A DNA stretch of 64,000 bases from Actinopolyspora erythraea (GTDB lineage: Bacteria > Actinomycetota > Actinomycetes > Mycobacteriales > Pseudonocardiaceae). How positions within the stretch are numbered: position 1 is the stretch's first letter; each line of letters starts with the position of its first letter. Below are positions 33,609-42,440 of the stretch, piece by piece. The position numbers were made by a program, and so were the translations under genes. Under the pieces are notes generated by a model, which was given only the letters and a program-made list of their open reading frames with translations, was not told the DNA's origin and made no database searches. The DNA is taken from contig NZ_CP022752.1 in the NCBI RefSeq assembly GCF_002263515.1, positions 558,001-622,000 on the forward strand, written 5' to 3'.

Positions 33609-33998
33609 TCAGCGTCCCTTGCTGGTGGAGGGGCCGGTGCGGAGCTGCCCGGCCACTCGGGGGAACTCCTCGCCGTCGTTGTGGTCGCGTTCCAGGCGTT
33701 CGACCTCGCGCCGGAGTGCGTGCTCCACGAGGTCGGACATGCTGGAGGTGTGGGCCACGTCGCCGCCGAGGGCGGCCACCGCGGCCTTGGCGCGTTCGAT
33801 GATGTCTTCCGACACATAGGGGGCCATCTTGCGGCGGCTCATCGTCACCTTCATCCGGACTGTTTCGACTACTACGGCAGCCACGACGAACGCGCCCATG
33901 ATCCACAGCACCCAGGTCCATGTGCCCAGTGCCAGGCCGAGCACGAACACCACGATGGGAACCACCGCGAAGGTTCCGATAGGCGGGTCGGTCTTCAT
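33609..33998 (-). CDS. Membrane protein with C-terminal ribbon-helix-helix/ParB-like tail
   Basis: Protein of 129 aa. Two hydrophobic segments (about residues 8-25 and 28-46) precede a basic stretch 'RMKVTMSRRKM'. A C-terminal domain follows ('APYVSEDIIERAKAAVAALG', 'SMSDLVEHALRREVERLERD', 'NDGEEFPRVAGQLRTGP') that resembles the DNA-binding end of plasmid ParB-like proteins. DNA binding tethered to the membrane would be unusual. ATG 33998 has AGGAAGG 6 nt upstream. A truncated copy of its 3' end lies at 29697-29815. Confidence 0.75.
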   Translation of the reverse strand: MKTDPPIGTFAVVPIVVFVLGLALGTWTWVLWIMGAFVVAAVVVETVRMKVTMSRRKMAPYVSEDIIERAKAAVAALGGDVAHTSSMSDLVEHALRREVERLERDHNDGEEFPRVAGQLRTGPSTSKGR

Positions 33999-34748
33999 GG
34001 TTCGCCTTCCTGATGTGGAGGGGCACCTCGGAGTGGTGGGGACTGGGCTAGTGTCTTTCCCCAGTCCCCTGGCACATCGTCACCGTCGGCGGTGGTTGCC
34101 TCGCTGACGGCCTCTTCGGGGCATCTTCTGTGGGCTCGCCTGCCAGGTCACCGTGCTTGTCGGAGTCCGGTTGTCCGGAGGTCTCTGCTGACACGGATGC
34201 TCTCCACTCCCGCGAGGATGCCCACGATTTCCGAGAACATCCCCACGGTGCGGATACCCCTACACATCTGTCCCGTACTGTGATCCACTCGTCCGGCTCG
34301 CTGCCGAACTATCTACAGTGCACCCGAATTGAGCGACCACACAAGGAGAAACCGGAAAAAGTTCCGGGAACAGTGGAGATGTGACGTTCGGGGTACTGAC
34401 AGAGTTCGGTTCGGCCACGCTCGGGCAGGCCCCACGTACGCTCAAAGCGCCCCGAGCGTCGCGGGGCTCCGAAGCGCTGTGCGTCCGAGGGGCGCGTCCG
34501 CCGAAGCGGACTTTCGTGTTGGGGCTCTGCGGGGGTGGTGACCCGTTGGGCGGAACCGGAACCTGCCGTGCGGTCCTGCGGGAGGTCGAGCGGGTGTCGA
34601 GTATTCGGTACGGGGTGCTTTCGTCGCCCGCGTCTCCCGAATTCCCCGCACCTCCTCCGAATTCACGGCGTGAGCTCTCGACTCCGCGGTGACATCGCGC
34701 GATTATGGCCTTCCGACCCACCCGGACGGAGTATCGGAGGTAGCCCTG
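33999..34748. other. 750-bp gene-free region upstream of the acyl-CoA synthetase gene
   Basis: The stretch between the divergent membrane-protein and acyl-CoA synthetase genes is AT-richer around 34200-34400. It contains AAGGAGAAA at about 34343 but no frame with protein-like composition follows. Nothing else is recognised. Confidence 0.45.
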
Positions 34749-36398
34749 GTGCACACCGAACACGCGGAGCCCGCCGCCCCGCCCGCTCGCCCCAGTTACT
34801 CCTCGGGAACCTCCGACGTCCCTCTCATCGGCGAGACCATAGGTACCAACCTGCTGCGCACGGCCGAGCGGTTCCCGGAGCGCGACGCGCTGGTCGAGTT
34901 CGCCACCGGGCGCCGCTGGACCTACCGCGAGTTCGTCGCGGACGTGGACGCGCTCGCCGTCGGCCTGCTGGAGAGCGGGTTGGAGAAGGGCGACCGGATC
35001 GGAGTCTGGGCCCCCAACCGTGCCGAGTGGACCCTGGTGCAGTACGCCGCCGCGCGGATCGGGGCGATCCTGGTCAACATCAACCCGTCCTATCGGGTGC
35101 ACGAGCTGGAGTACGTGCTCAACCAGTCGGGTACCCGAATGCTGGTCGCCGCGCGGCGGTTCAAATCCTCCGACTACGTGGACATGGTCGAGCGGGTCCG
35201 CCCCGGCTGTTCCTCCCTCGAACGGGTCGTCTTCCTCGACGGTCCGGAGTGGGCGGAGCTGTCGCGGCATCGGGTCGATCCCGCTCGGCTGCGTCGCGTG
35301 GCGGAAGGCCTCTCCGCCGACGACCCGATCAACATCCAGTACACCTCGGGTACCACCGGCTTTCCCAAGGGCGCGACGTTGTCGCACCACAACATCCTCA
35401 ACAACGGTTTCTTCGTCGGTGAGCTGTGCGGCTACACCGAGCGGGACCGGGTGGCGATCGTCCCGCCGTTCTACCACTGCTTCGGCATGGTCATGGGCAA
35501 CCTGGCCTGCACCAGCCACGGTGCCGCCATGGTGATCCCCTCCGAGGGGTTCGACGCCTCGGCCGCGCTCGCGGCGGTGCAGGCCGAGAGCTGCACCTCC
35601 TTGTACGGCGTGCCGACCATGTTCATCGCCGAGCTGGATCTGCCCGACTTCGCGAACTACGAGCTCTCCTCGCTGCGCACCGGCATCATGGCCGGATCGC
35701 CCTGCCCGGTGGAGGTGATGAAGCAGGTCATCGAGCGGATGGGGATGAGCGAGGTGGCCATCTGCTACGGGATGACCGAGACCTCGCCGGTCTCGGTGCA
35801 GACCAGGGCCGACGATTCGCTGGAGCGGCGAGTCTCCACCGTGGGCAGGGTGGGGCCGCACCTGGAGATCAAGATCGTGGACCCGGAGACCGGCCTGACC
35901 GTGCCGTGCGGCGAGTCGGGGGAGTTGTGCACTCGCGGTTACTCGGTGATGCTCGGCTACTGGAACGAGCCGGACCGGACCGCCGAGGTGATCGACTCCG
36001 CCCGCTGGATGCACACCGGCGACCTGGCCGTGATGGACGAGTACGGCTACGTCAGCGTCACCGGACGCATCAAGGACATGATCATCCGGGGCGGTGAGAA
36101 CATCTACCCCCGCGAGGTGGAGGAGTTCCTGTACACGCATCCGGACATCCTGGACGCGCAGGTGATCGGCGTCCCCGACGAGCGCTACGGCGAGGAGCTG
36201 ATGGCCTGGGTACGGCTGCGGGAGGGTGCCGAGGAGCTCACCGCCGAGGCGTTGCGGGAGTTCTGCGCGGGCGAGTTGGCGCACTACAAGATTCCGCGTT
36301 ACGCGCGGGTGGTGGACGAGTTCCCGATGACGGTGACCGGCAAGGTGCGCAAGGTCGAGATGCGGGAGCGGGCGAAGGAGATGCTCGGGATCGGCTGA
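34749..36398 (+). CDS. Acyl-CoA synthetase (AMP-binding, FadD-type)
   Basis: Protein of 549 aa that activates a fatty or related carboxylic acid as acyl-adenylate, then acyl-CoA. It has the P-loop-like '[11 protein letters not shown]' (about 198-208), '[20 protein letters not shown]', '[20 protein letters not shown]' and the C-terminal catalytic Lys in '[12 protein letters not shown]' (about 530). The GTG at 34749 has GGAGG 8 nt upstream; GTG 34689 is an alternative without one. About 120 bp of its 3' end are duplicated at 37421-37551. It ends at a strong bidirectional terminator. Acid specificity is not determinable. Confidence 0.93.
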   Translation: MHTEHAEPAAPPARPSYSSGTSDVPLIGETIGTNLLRTAERFPERDALVEFATGRRWTYREFVADVDALAVGLLESGLEKGDRIGVWAPNRAEWTLVQYAAARIGAILVNINPSYRVHELEYVLNQSGTRMLVAARRFKSSDYVDMVERVRPGCSSLERVVFLDGPEWAELSRHRVDPARLRRVAEGLSADDPINIQYTSGTTGFPKGATLSHHNILNNGFFVGELCGYTERDRVAIVPPFYHCFGMVMGNLACTSHGAAMVIPSEGFDASAALAAVQAESCTSLYGVPTMFIAELDLPDFANYELSSLRTGIMAGSPCPVEVMKQVIERMGMSEVAICYGMTETSPVSVQTRADDSLERRVSTVGRVGPHLEIKIVDPETGLTVPCGESGELCTRGYSVMLGYWNEPDRTAEVIDSARWMHTGDLAVMDEYGYVSVTGRIKDMIIRGGENIYPREVEEFLYTHPDILDAQVIGVPDERYGEELMAWVRLREGAEELTAEALREFCAGELAHYKIPRYARVVDEFPMTVTGKVRKVEMRERAKEMLGIG

Positions 36399-36537
36399 GA
36401 GCCACCGGACGGACGTGGTCTTCCGCGACCCCGCCACGGACCCGGACGCGAGGGCCGCATGGGCGGTGTCCTCGTCCTGGAAGACCGCCGGGGGAGTCGG
36501 ACGTCGGCGAGGGAGGGCGGGAGTTGTTCGGGCAGGT

Positions 36538-36573
36538 GCTGAAAGGTCCCCGGAGAGCCGGGGCTTTTTCAGC
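36538..36573. terminator. Bidirectional intrinsic terminator
   Basis: CCCCGG-AGAG-CCGGGG (36548-36563) is followed by CTTTTT, with outer arms GCTGAAA/TTTCAGC. It separates the acyl-CoA synthetase gene (+) from the toxin gene (-) and can work in both directions. Confidence 0.9.
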
Positions 36574-36597
36574 CCTCGGGAATCGCCCACCGCTCGC

Positions 36598-36843
36598 TCA
36601 GACGTCCTGTGCTCGCAGCACGTTCACCTGGAGGACGGCGTCGCTGAGGATGAACGTGATGAGTATCCTCCCGTCGTCGGTGGTCGTGGTCCACTGGTCG
36701 GTCTTTCGGTTGTACCGGCTGATCGACTTCGGATCGCTCGTCAGCGTCGCGTTGAGTTGGTCGACTTTCTTCTTCCGGGACGCGGACAGCCTGCTGTAGG
36801 CGTCATCAGCTACTTCCGACCAGATGACTCGGTAGCTTGCCAT
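36598..36843 (-). CDS. RelE-like toxin of a type II module, copy 1
   Basis: Protein of 81 aa with RelE/ParE-like features: 'YRVIWSEVADDAYSRLSASR' start, 'KKVDQLNATLTSDPKSI', then 'TTTTDDGRILITFIL'. RelE toxins cleave mRNA on the ribosome; activity here is inferred from size, fold pattern and operon. The ATG overlaps the upstream partner stop (TGATG). A paralogue lies at 37650-37895 with a shared central segment ('YNRKTDQWTTTTDDGRI'). Confidence 0.75.
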   Translation of the reverse strand: MASYRVIWSEVADDAYSRLSASRKKKVDQLNATLTSDPKSISRYNRKTDQWTTTTDDGRILITFILSDAVLQVNVLRAQDV

Positions 36844-37238
36844 CAGTTGTCCGCCCGCAGGCCCGTCTCGGTTTCCCGGTGGACTCCGTGCTCGTCCCTG
36901 CGCCAGAGAACGCCGTTCTCGTCTCGTCGCCACGACGTACCGTCCGTGTCGTGCTGCCAGACTCTGGAGAGGTCGCCGCGCTCGGCGCGGTCGATGGCGT
37001 CTCGTTCGTCGTCGGTGATCGGCTGAGCGGCGTCCACAGCAGAGCCCCACCAGCGGTTGAGTACGTGGTCGATGTGTGAGGTGTCGAAGTCCTCGCTGAC
37101 TCTGGTGAGTGCTTGTCGGAACTCGCGTTCGAACTCCGCGCGGTCCTCGCCTTCGAGGACGGCGCGGAAGAGCTGGGCGTCGCGGGTGACGTTGCCCTGG
37201 ATCTTCCAGTGTGTCCGGTCGGGTACCTGGTCCGGCAC
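36843..37238 (-). CDS. Partner/antitoxin-like protein (DUF6247-like), copy 1
   Basis: Protein of 131 aa, acidic: 'RDAQLFRAVLEGEDRAEFER', 'FDTSHIDHVLNRWWGSAVDA', 'DERDAIDRAERGDLSRVWQH'. It resembles small actinomycete proteins encoded just before RelE-like genes, so an antitoxin role is inferred. GTG 37238 has GGAGGA 3-4 nt upstream. Its N-terminal 43 residues are identical to copy 2. Confidence 0.72.
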   Translation of the reverse strand: MPDQVPDRTHWKIQGNVTRDAQLFRAVLEGEDRAEFEREFRQALTRVSEDFDTSHIDHVLNRWWGSAVDAAQPITDDERDAIDRAERGDLSRVWQHDTDGTSWRRDENGVLWRRDEHGVHRETETGLRADN

Positions 37239-37420
37239 TGTTCCTCCCGGGTGGTTGTTGAGAACTTTCGTCCGGTACGTCGCCGTTGGGAGAGCGGTGC
37301 GTCCGGTGGGACGGTGGTGGAGTGGTGTCACTGCCAGCGTGTCCCGGCAGGTGGTCGCGGTCCACGGTTCGCGCCGGGTTTCCCCGATGGAGATCGGCTA
37401 CCCCCCCCGACGGGGTGAAA

Positions 37421-37551
37421 CAGCAGAGCGGTGTCCCGGAGGAGCGCTGTGGCGAGGAGTTCCCGATGACGGTGACCGGCGAGGTGCGTGAGGTCGAGAT
37501 GCGGGAGCGGGCGAAGGAGATGCTCGGAATCGGCTGAGAGCCACCGGATCC
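37421..37551 (+). pseudogene. Duplicated 3' fragment of the acyl-CoA synthetase gene
   Basis: The fragment repeats the end of the gene at 34749-36398. Protein 'GVPEERCGEE' joins directly to '[20 protein letters not shown]' and 'MLGIG', skipping about 42 codons present in the parent between '[10 protein letters not shown]' and '[14 protein letters not shown]'. The catalytic Lys is changed to Glu. The deletion kept frame and joined similar GAGGAG/GACGAG sequences. Confidence 0.85.
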
Positions 37552-37649
37552 CGGCGAACGCGTGGTGCTCGTGTGCGGCACGGGGTGTGCGGAGCGGTTC
37601 CCGAGTCCTTCGCGGGGAAGGGCTCGTCGAATTCACCAGCAGAGGGAGC

Positions 37650-37895
37650 CTAGACGTCGAACTGGCGCAGCACCCTCACCTGCAGCCATCCCTCGTGGAC
37701 GATGTAGACCAGCATGATCCTGCCGTCGTCGGTGGTCGTGGTCCACTGGTCGGTCTTTCGGTTGTAGTCGCCGATCGAGATCGGATCGCTGGTCAGCAGC
37801 GCGTGGAGTCGGTCGACTTTCTTCCTTCGTTCAGGGGGTAGCCTGCTGTAGGCCTCGCGCGGAACATCCGCCCATTGAACGTTGTATCTCGACAT
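37650..37895 (-). CDS. RelE-like toxin, copy 2
   Basis: Protein of 81 aa, same length as copy 1: 'YNVQWADVPREAYSRLPPER', 'KKVDRLHALLTSDPISIGD', 'TTTTDDGRIMLVYIV'. The ends have diverged while the middle is unchanged. The ATG overlaps the partner stop (TGATG). Both copies lie on the same strand in tandem. Confidence 0.75.
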   Translation of the reverse strand: MSRYNVQWADVPREAYSRLPPERRKKVDRLHALLTSDPISIGDYNRKTDQWTTTTDDGRIMLVYIVHEGWLQVRVLRQFDV

Positions 37896-38290
37896 CAGTC
37901 GTCCGTCCGCAATCCTGATTCCGTTTCGCGGTATGTTCCGTTTTCGTCGCCGCGCCAGAGGTCGCCGTTCTCGTCTCTCTTCCAGAACGTTTGGTCGGTG
38001 TCCAGAGTCCAGAACTTGGACAGATCGCCTCGATCGGCGCGTTCGATGGCGTCCTGTTCGTCGTCGGTGATCGGCTGCGCCGTCATACCGGCGTGCCCCC
38101 ACCAGCGGTTGAGTACGTCGTCGATGTGGGAGGTGTCGAAGTCCTCGCTGACTTTGGTGAGTGCTTGTCGGAACTCGCGTTCGAACTCCGCGCGGTCCTC
38201 GCCTTCGAGGACGGCGCGGAAGAGCTGGGCGTCGCGGGTGACGTTGCCCTGGATCTTCCAGTGTGTCCGGTCGGGTACCTGGTCCGGCAC
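37895..38290 (-). CDS. Partner/antitoxin-like protein (DUF6247-like), copy 2
   Basis: Protein of 131 aa. Residues 1-43 match copy 1 exactly; the C-terminal half differs at many sites ('RWWGHAGMTAQPITDDEQDA', 'WTLDTDQTFWKRDENGDLWR'). GTG 38290 has GGAGGA just upstream. The promoter region (38291-38470) is also duplicated. Confidence 0.72.
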   Translation of the reverse strand: MPDQVPDRTHWKIQGNVTRDAQLFRAVLEGEDRAEFEREFRQALTKVSEDFDTSHIDDVLNRWWGHAGMTAQPITDDEQDAIERADRGDLSKFWTLDTDQTFWKRDENGDLWRGDENGTYRETESGLRTDD

Positions 38291-38721
38291 TGTTCCTCCC
38301 CGGGTGGTTGTCGGGAGCGGTTCGTTCGGTGCGCGTCGCCGTCGGGAGAGCGGTGCGCCCGGTGGTGGAGTGGTGTCACTGCCAGCGTGTCCCGGCAGGT
38401 GATCGCGGTCCACGGTTCGCGCCGGATTTCCACCGATGGAGATCGGCTACCCCCGACGGGGTGAAGCAGGAGAGCGGTACGGGGTCGACCGCTCGGCGTC
38501 ACCGGCCACTCCTTCGGCGGGCAACCGCCCCCGTGCCGGGCAACCGCATCCAGCCCGGGTTCCCGCGCGGCGGTCGAGGGACTCGCCCGTGCCGCGCTGG
38601 TTTCGCGGGACATCGACTGACCGAGGGGAGGGGCGGAAGTGCTTCCGCCGTCCGGCGGCCGTCGCGGAGGCGGAACTCAGCAGGGGAGCGTGGGCGGAGA
38701 AGCGCTACAGTGGGCAGCGAA
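38291..38721. other. Duplicated promoter region and spacer
   Basis: This 431-bp stretch repeats, in its first 180 bp, the sequence upstream of copy 1 (37239-37420), with C5 at 38448-38452 against C8 at 37401-37408. The rest, up to the oxidase gene, shows no gene. Confidence 0.6.
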
Positions 38722-39714
38722 CTACGAGTCGCTCGCCCCGCCCGGGCCGATCCGCTCCAGCGCCGCCGCGTCCTCGGCCCCGAACTGTTCCTCCAGCCGT
38801 TCCGGTGCCGCGTCCACGTCTATGCTAGCCACGTCGGCACCCCTGGCCGCAGAGATCGCCCCCAGTCGCCTGCCCGCCCGGTCCGAGGCGTAGGCGGAGA
38901 GTTCGTCCAGGTCGAGGCCGAACGGTTCCCGATCGCCCGCCCACTCGGGCCGCCACTGGATCTGTTCCACCGCGTGGGGCAGCAGTTCGTCCATCCGCTC
39001 CCGCACGAGCTCCCAGTTGCGCTCGTCCGCCGCCACGTGCCTGCGGCAGGTGAACGTTCCCCACGCCATGTGGCGCCGCTCGTCGTCGCCGATCCGGCGG
39101 ATCAGCTCGCGCATCCCGGGCAGGATGTCGCGCTCCCGGCAGATCTTGTTCCACGCGTAGTAGCCGGTCAGCGCCAGTGTTCCCTCCACGACGTGGTTGT
39201 AGGTGACCGAGGCGCGCACCTGGTTGGCCGGGCTCGGGTCGTGGTGCAGCGTGTTCAGCGACTCCGGCAGCGCCTCGTAGAAGATCGCGCGGTAGCCGGG
39301 GTTGTCGGCCACGTAGGAGTGCAGGTCCTCGGTCAGTCCGACCGCGTCCAGCCAGAGCCGGAAGCCCTGCGTGTGCTTGCTCTCCTCGAAGGCGAACTGC
39401 GTCAGGTAGATCTCGTCGGCGAACCGCCCCTCGGCGCCCATCGCCGAGATGAATGGTTGCAGGTCCTCGGTCACGGCTTCCTCGCCCGCGATGAACTGGG
39501 CGCACAGCAGGGCGACCCCGTGCCGCTCCTGCTCGGTGAGCTCCCGGAAGTCGGCGGCGTCGCGGCTGAAGTCGATCTCCGCCGGGTTCCAGAACCTCGC
39601 GTTGCCCTTGTCGAACAGCCGCAGCGGTAACGAGTCCCAGTTGACGCCACCCGCCCGCAGCGAGTGGAAGTCGGTGCGCCGTACCGTTTCCCGGTCCGAA
39701 GCGGTGTCGCTCAT
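38722..39714 (-). CDS. R2-like ligand-binding oxidase (R2lox, ribonucleotide reductase beta-like)
   Basis: Protein of 330 aa with a ferritin-like four-helix bundle. All six metal ligands of the R2lox family can be placed: Glu78, Glu111, His114, Glu177, Glu212, His215 ('AGEEAV', 'FEESKH', 'VVEG', 'DDERRH'). The Val81 and Tyr172 pair that forms the Val-Tyr ether cross-link in known R2lox proteins is also present with the right spacing, so this is probably a Mn/Fe oxidase rather than a true NrdB. ATG 39714 has GAAGG upstream. M. tuberculosis has a homologue, Rv0233. The substrate is unknown. Confidence 0.88.
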   Translation of the reverse strand: MSDTASDRETVRRTDFHSLRAGGVNWDSLPLRLFDKGNARFWNPAEIDFSRDAADFRELTEQERHGVALLCAQFIAGEEAVTEDLQPFISAMGAEGRFADEIYLTQFAFEESKHTQGFRLWLDAVGLTEDLHSYVADNPGYRAIFYEALPESLNTLHHDPSPANQVRASVTYNHVVEGTLALTGYYAWNKICRERDILPGMRELIRRIGDDERRHMAWGTFTCRRHVAADERNWELVRERMDELLPHAVEQIQWRPEWAGDREPFGLDLDELSAYASDRAGRRLGAISAARGADVASIDVDAAPERLEEQFGAEDAAALERIGPGGASDS

Positions 39715-39769
39715 GGCCTTCACCTTCACGATGTGTGACAGGGGCAACACCGAAGATTTTCGGTACGGA

Positions 39770-39982
39770 TCAGTTCCGAGTCAAGGATTTCCGGGCGCTC
39801 CGCACCACCAGGGCAACCAGCGCGACCCCCAGGCCCAGCGGACACAGCATCGCGCCCGCGTTGAGCCACCAGGGCAGGTCTCGGTAACCGGCCGCCGAGA
39901 GGCCGAAGATCACCAGGATGACGGCCAGTCCGGCGCAGAACATCCCGACTGCCAGTGGTATCGCGACGCCGCGTGCGGTCAT
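39770..39982 (-). CDS. Small membrane protein
   Basis: Protein of 70 aa with two membrane helices ('[20 protein letters not shown]' and '[15 protein letters not shown]') and a basic tail. The ATG is leaderless: TAGGCT (minus strand, 39989-39994) ends 6 nt upstream. No family function is known. Confidence 0.75.
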   Translation of the reverse strand: MTARGVAIPLAVGMFCAGLAVILVIFGLSAAGYRDLPWWLNAGAMLCPLGLGVALVALVVRSARKSLTRN

Positions 39983-40339
39983 GCGACCAGCCTAGGCCGT
40001 CTCGCGGCGGCACTGCCCACGGGTTTCCGCTCGTCCGTCCGTCGGGCCCCGGAGCCGACGGAGTCCTTATTCGGGCATAACGCGGCCTGCGACGTTGTTG
40101 TGCGTTCACGGCCAGGTACGCTTGAAGTCGACGCGTCCTGGAACGCAATCGCCGCAACAGGCTCGCAGTGGCCGTAAGGGTTGGCGTCTCCGGGGCGCGT
40201 TCGTCGTGCCGGAGCAGTTTCCGATCGGCGCCGACGCTTATTGGCAACAACAGAACGTAGGCAACAACGTTTCCCTGGCTCGTGCGGTCACGCTACCGCC
40301 CGGTCGGGAACACGTATCTGACAGGGAACGGTGAGGACT
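39983..40339. other. Intergenic region upstream of the cold-shock gene
   Basis: This stretch of 357 bp contains the leaderless promoter of the small membrane protein, a short hairpin (CCGTCGG 40039-40045 with CCGACGG 40055-40061), and two GGCAACAAC repeats (40243-40251, 40260-40268) before the cold-shock gene. A structured cold-shock leader is possible but not shown. Confidence 0.45.
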
Positions 40340-40735
40340 GTGCCGACCGGCAGGGTCAAGTGGTACGACGCGAACAAGGGCTTCGGCTTCGTGACCCAGG
40401 ACGGCGGGGAGGACGTGTACGTGCGGGCCTCCGCGCTGCCGTCCGGGGTCGAGGCGCTGAAAACGGGGCAACGGGTCGACTTCGACATGGCCCAGGGGCG
40501 TCGCGGCCCCCAGGCGCTCCGGGTGCAGCTGCTGGATCCGCCGCCCTCGGTGGTGGAAGCCCGTCGACGCCCTGCCGACGAGTTGCACGGCATGGTCGAC
40601 GACATGATCAAGCTGCTCGAAGCCAGTGTGCTCCCCGAGCTCAACAAGGGGCGCTACCCGGACAAGAAGGTGGCCAAGCGGGTCGGCGGGGTCGTCCGTG
40701 CCGTGGCTCGCGAGCTCGATCCGGGCGGTTCCTGA
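40340..40735 (+). CDS. Cold-shock protein with C-terminal extension (CspB type)
   Basis: Protein of 131 aa. An N-terminal cold-shock domain ('[20 protein letters not shown]', '[20 protein letters not shown]', '[15 protein letters not shown]') binds single-stranded RNA or DNA. The C-terminal half is a helical extension seen in actinobacterial CspB (Rv0871). GTG 40340 is chosen because the family starts 'MPTG'; GTG 40331 would add three residues. It stands alone, probably with a regulated 5' leader. Confidence 0.92.
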   Translation: MPTGRVKWYDANKGFGFVTQDGGEDVYVRASALPSGVEALKTGQRVDFDMAQGRRGPQALRVQLLDPPPSVVEARRRPADELHGMVDDMIKLLEASVLPELNKGRYPDKKVAKRVGGVVRAVARELDPGGS

Positions 40736-40800
40736 TTCCCCGGGAAGCGGTTCGTCGTCGGGGATGCGGTCGCGGTGAGGTGGCCGACCGGACGCGGTGT

Positions 40801-41295
40801 TCAGCTCGTCCGCGGGTCCTGCTGGGGTGAGTTCCCCACCACCCAGGTTCCGCCGATGACGAACTGCAGCTGCCCGGTCTGGTTGACACTCACCGTGCCG
40901 TACCGCTGCACCTCCACCCGCTCCAGCCGCGCCCCGTCCTCGGGCAGCCGAAGGGTGTAGGCGTGCCGCGCCTCCTCGCTGCCCATCACGCCGCTGCGGC
41001 CCCGCAGCCGTTCGCCGGACTCGCCCCGGTAGGTGAACACGACCTGCCACGGCGTGGAGGCGATCTCCTCGGAGACCGAGATCTGCAGCGGATACTCCGG
41101 GGGCATGGGCAGCTCGCCCGCGGCTTCCGGGGCAGGGCGCTGGCACTCCCTGGCGAGCCGCTCGCAGTACTGCACCGGCGAGACGCGCACGGACTCGCCG
41201 TGTGAGTAGAAGGTCACGCTCGGTTTCTCCGGTGCGGCGCAGCCCGCCAGCGACAACGCGGTCAGCACGAGCAGTGCTGTCAGTCCTCGGCGCAC
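40801..41295 (-). CDS. DUF2771 lipoprotein (Rv0875c-like)
   Basis: Protein of 164 aa. Signal peptide 'VRRGLTALLVLTALSLAGC' ends in a lipobox, and a beta-rich extracytoplasmic domain follows ('SVTFYSHGESVRVSPVQYCE'). The GTG at 41295 is leaderless: TAGGGT (minus strand, 41303-41308) ends 7 nt upstream. DUF2771 function is unknown. Confidence 0.85.
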   Translation of the reverse strand: MRRGLTALLVLTALSLAGCAAPEKPSVTFYSHGESVRVSPVQYCERLARECQRPAPEAAGELPMPPEYPLQISVSEEIASTPWQVVFTYRGESGERLRGRSGVMGSEEARHAYTLRLPEDGARLERVEVQRYGTVSVNQTGQLQFVIGGTWVVGNSPQQDPRTS

Positions 41296-41456
41296 GCCGT
41301 TGACCCTACGACCTCGCGAGGACGCCCGCGCCGGGAGGTCCCGGGGTGCGTGCCTTACGCACCCGGCGGGGCCGCCGTATGACGCGCCGGTACCCCCAGG
41401 GGCCGGTCCCGGTCCCGGGTGCGGTGCGCCGACGCGCCGGATGTCCCGGGGAGCGG

Positions 41457-42416
41457 TCACCGCACGGGCACGAAGCGGACCCGGAACATGCTCGGCCAGT
41501 TCTTGCCGGTCAGCAGGAACTCGCCCGGCTCGTCAGTGGCGGCGATGCCGTTGAGCACCCCCGCCCGCTCGGCCCGCTGCTCGGAGAGCAGCCCGCCGGC
41601 GTCCACCACCGCCGTCACCCGCCCGGTCTTCGGGTCGATACGCACTATCAGGTCGGTCTGCCAGACGTTGGCCCACACCGAGTCTCCGACGCACTCCAGC
41701 TCGTTGAGATCGGTCACAGGATCACCGCCGAGCCGCACCGCCACGCCGCCGCGTTCGGCGAAGGACTCCGGGTCCCGGAAGGTCAGCTCGTCCGAGCCGT
41801 CGCTCATCACGAGTTCGTCGGAGAAGGAACACAGTCCCCAGCCCTCGCCCTCGTAGTCGACGCGGCGGATCTCACGCAGCTCGGCGCGGTCGCGCAGTAT
41901 CGCCGTCCCGGACGTCCAGGTCAGCTGCCAGATGCGGTCGCCCGTCAGGGTGATTCCCTCCCCGAAGAAGCGGTCGGGCAGGTGGACGCGGGCGGACTCC
42001 TCGCCGGTTGTCAAGCTCATGGCGCGCAGAACCGATTCACCGCGTTTACCGGTGCTTTCGTAGAGTGTTCCCGCGTCAATTTCCAGCCCCTGGGTGAACA
42101 AGGACGGATCATGCGGCAGAACGTGGATCACATCGGCGCGCAGGTGTGGCACGCTGCCCCCGTGCCACAAGCCCTGTTCGCTCTGATCGCGGCCCTCCTC
42201 GCCGTGCTGTTCTGGTTGCTGCGACGTTCCACATCCCGTGAGCGTCAGGGCCACCAGCGGAACGAGGCACGCGAGCAACCACCCGGCGGTTCGGCCCCGC
42301 CCCGTTCCGCGGCGGATTCCGCCTCCGGAGGGGGTTCGGCGTCGGTGATGCCCGAGTCGGGTCCACCCGTTCCGAAATCGCACCCGGAAAGCGTGGCACG
42401 CCCGGATACACCGCAA
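41457..42416 (-). CDS. Glutaminyl-peptide cyclotransferase-like lipoprotein
   Basis: About 319 aa. A lipobox LTLTGC follows a hydrophobic stretch, then a beta-propeller of the bacterial glutaminyl cyclase type ('DPSLFTQGLEIDAGTLYEST', 'GEGWGLCSFSDELVMSDGSD', 'VWANVWQTDLIVRIDPKTGR', 'ELECVGDSV'). It would convert N-terminal Gln to pyroglutamate on exported proteins. The start is uncertain: GTG 42416 leaves a long basic N-terminus, GTG 42383 shortens it by eleven residues. Confidence 0.8.
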   Translation of the reverse strand: MRCIRACHAFRVRFRNGWTRLGHHRRRTPSGGGIRRGTGRGRTAGWLLACLVPLVALTLTGCGTSQQPEQHGEEGRDQSEQGLWHGGSVPHLRADVIHVLPHDPSLFTQGLEIDAGTLYESTGKRGESVLRAMSLTTGEESARVHLPDRFFGEGITLTGDRIWQLTWTSGTAILRDRAELREIRRVDYEGEGWGLCSFSDELVMSDGSDELTFRDPESFAERGGVAVRLGGDPVTDLNELECVGDSVWANVWQTDLIVRIDPKTGRVTAVVDAGGLLSEQRAERAGVLNGIAATDEPGEFLLTGKNWPSMFRVRFVPVR

Positions 42417-42440
42417 AACACGTGCGGCACAATCGGAAGT

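Noticed and set aside
34329..34541. 70-codon frame with upstream AAGGAG region before the synthetase gene
   Set aside because: TTG start is misplaced relative to the AGGAG, and the product is low-complexity and Arg-rich without matches.
35150..35175. GGTTCAAATCC resembling a tRNA T-loop
   Set aside because: It lies inside the acyl-CoA synthetase frame and no cloverleaf or acceptor stem can be formed around it. No tRNA or rRNA was found in the window.
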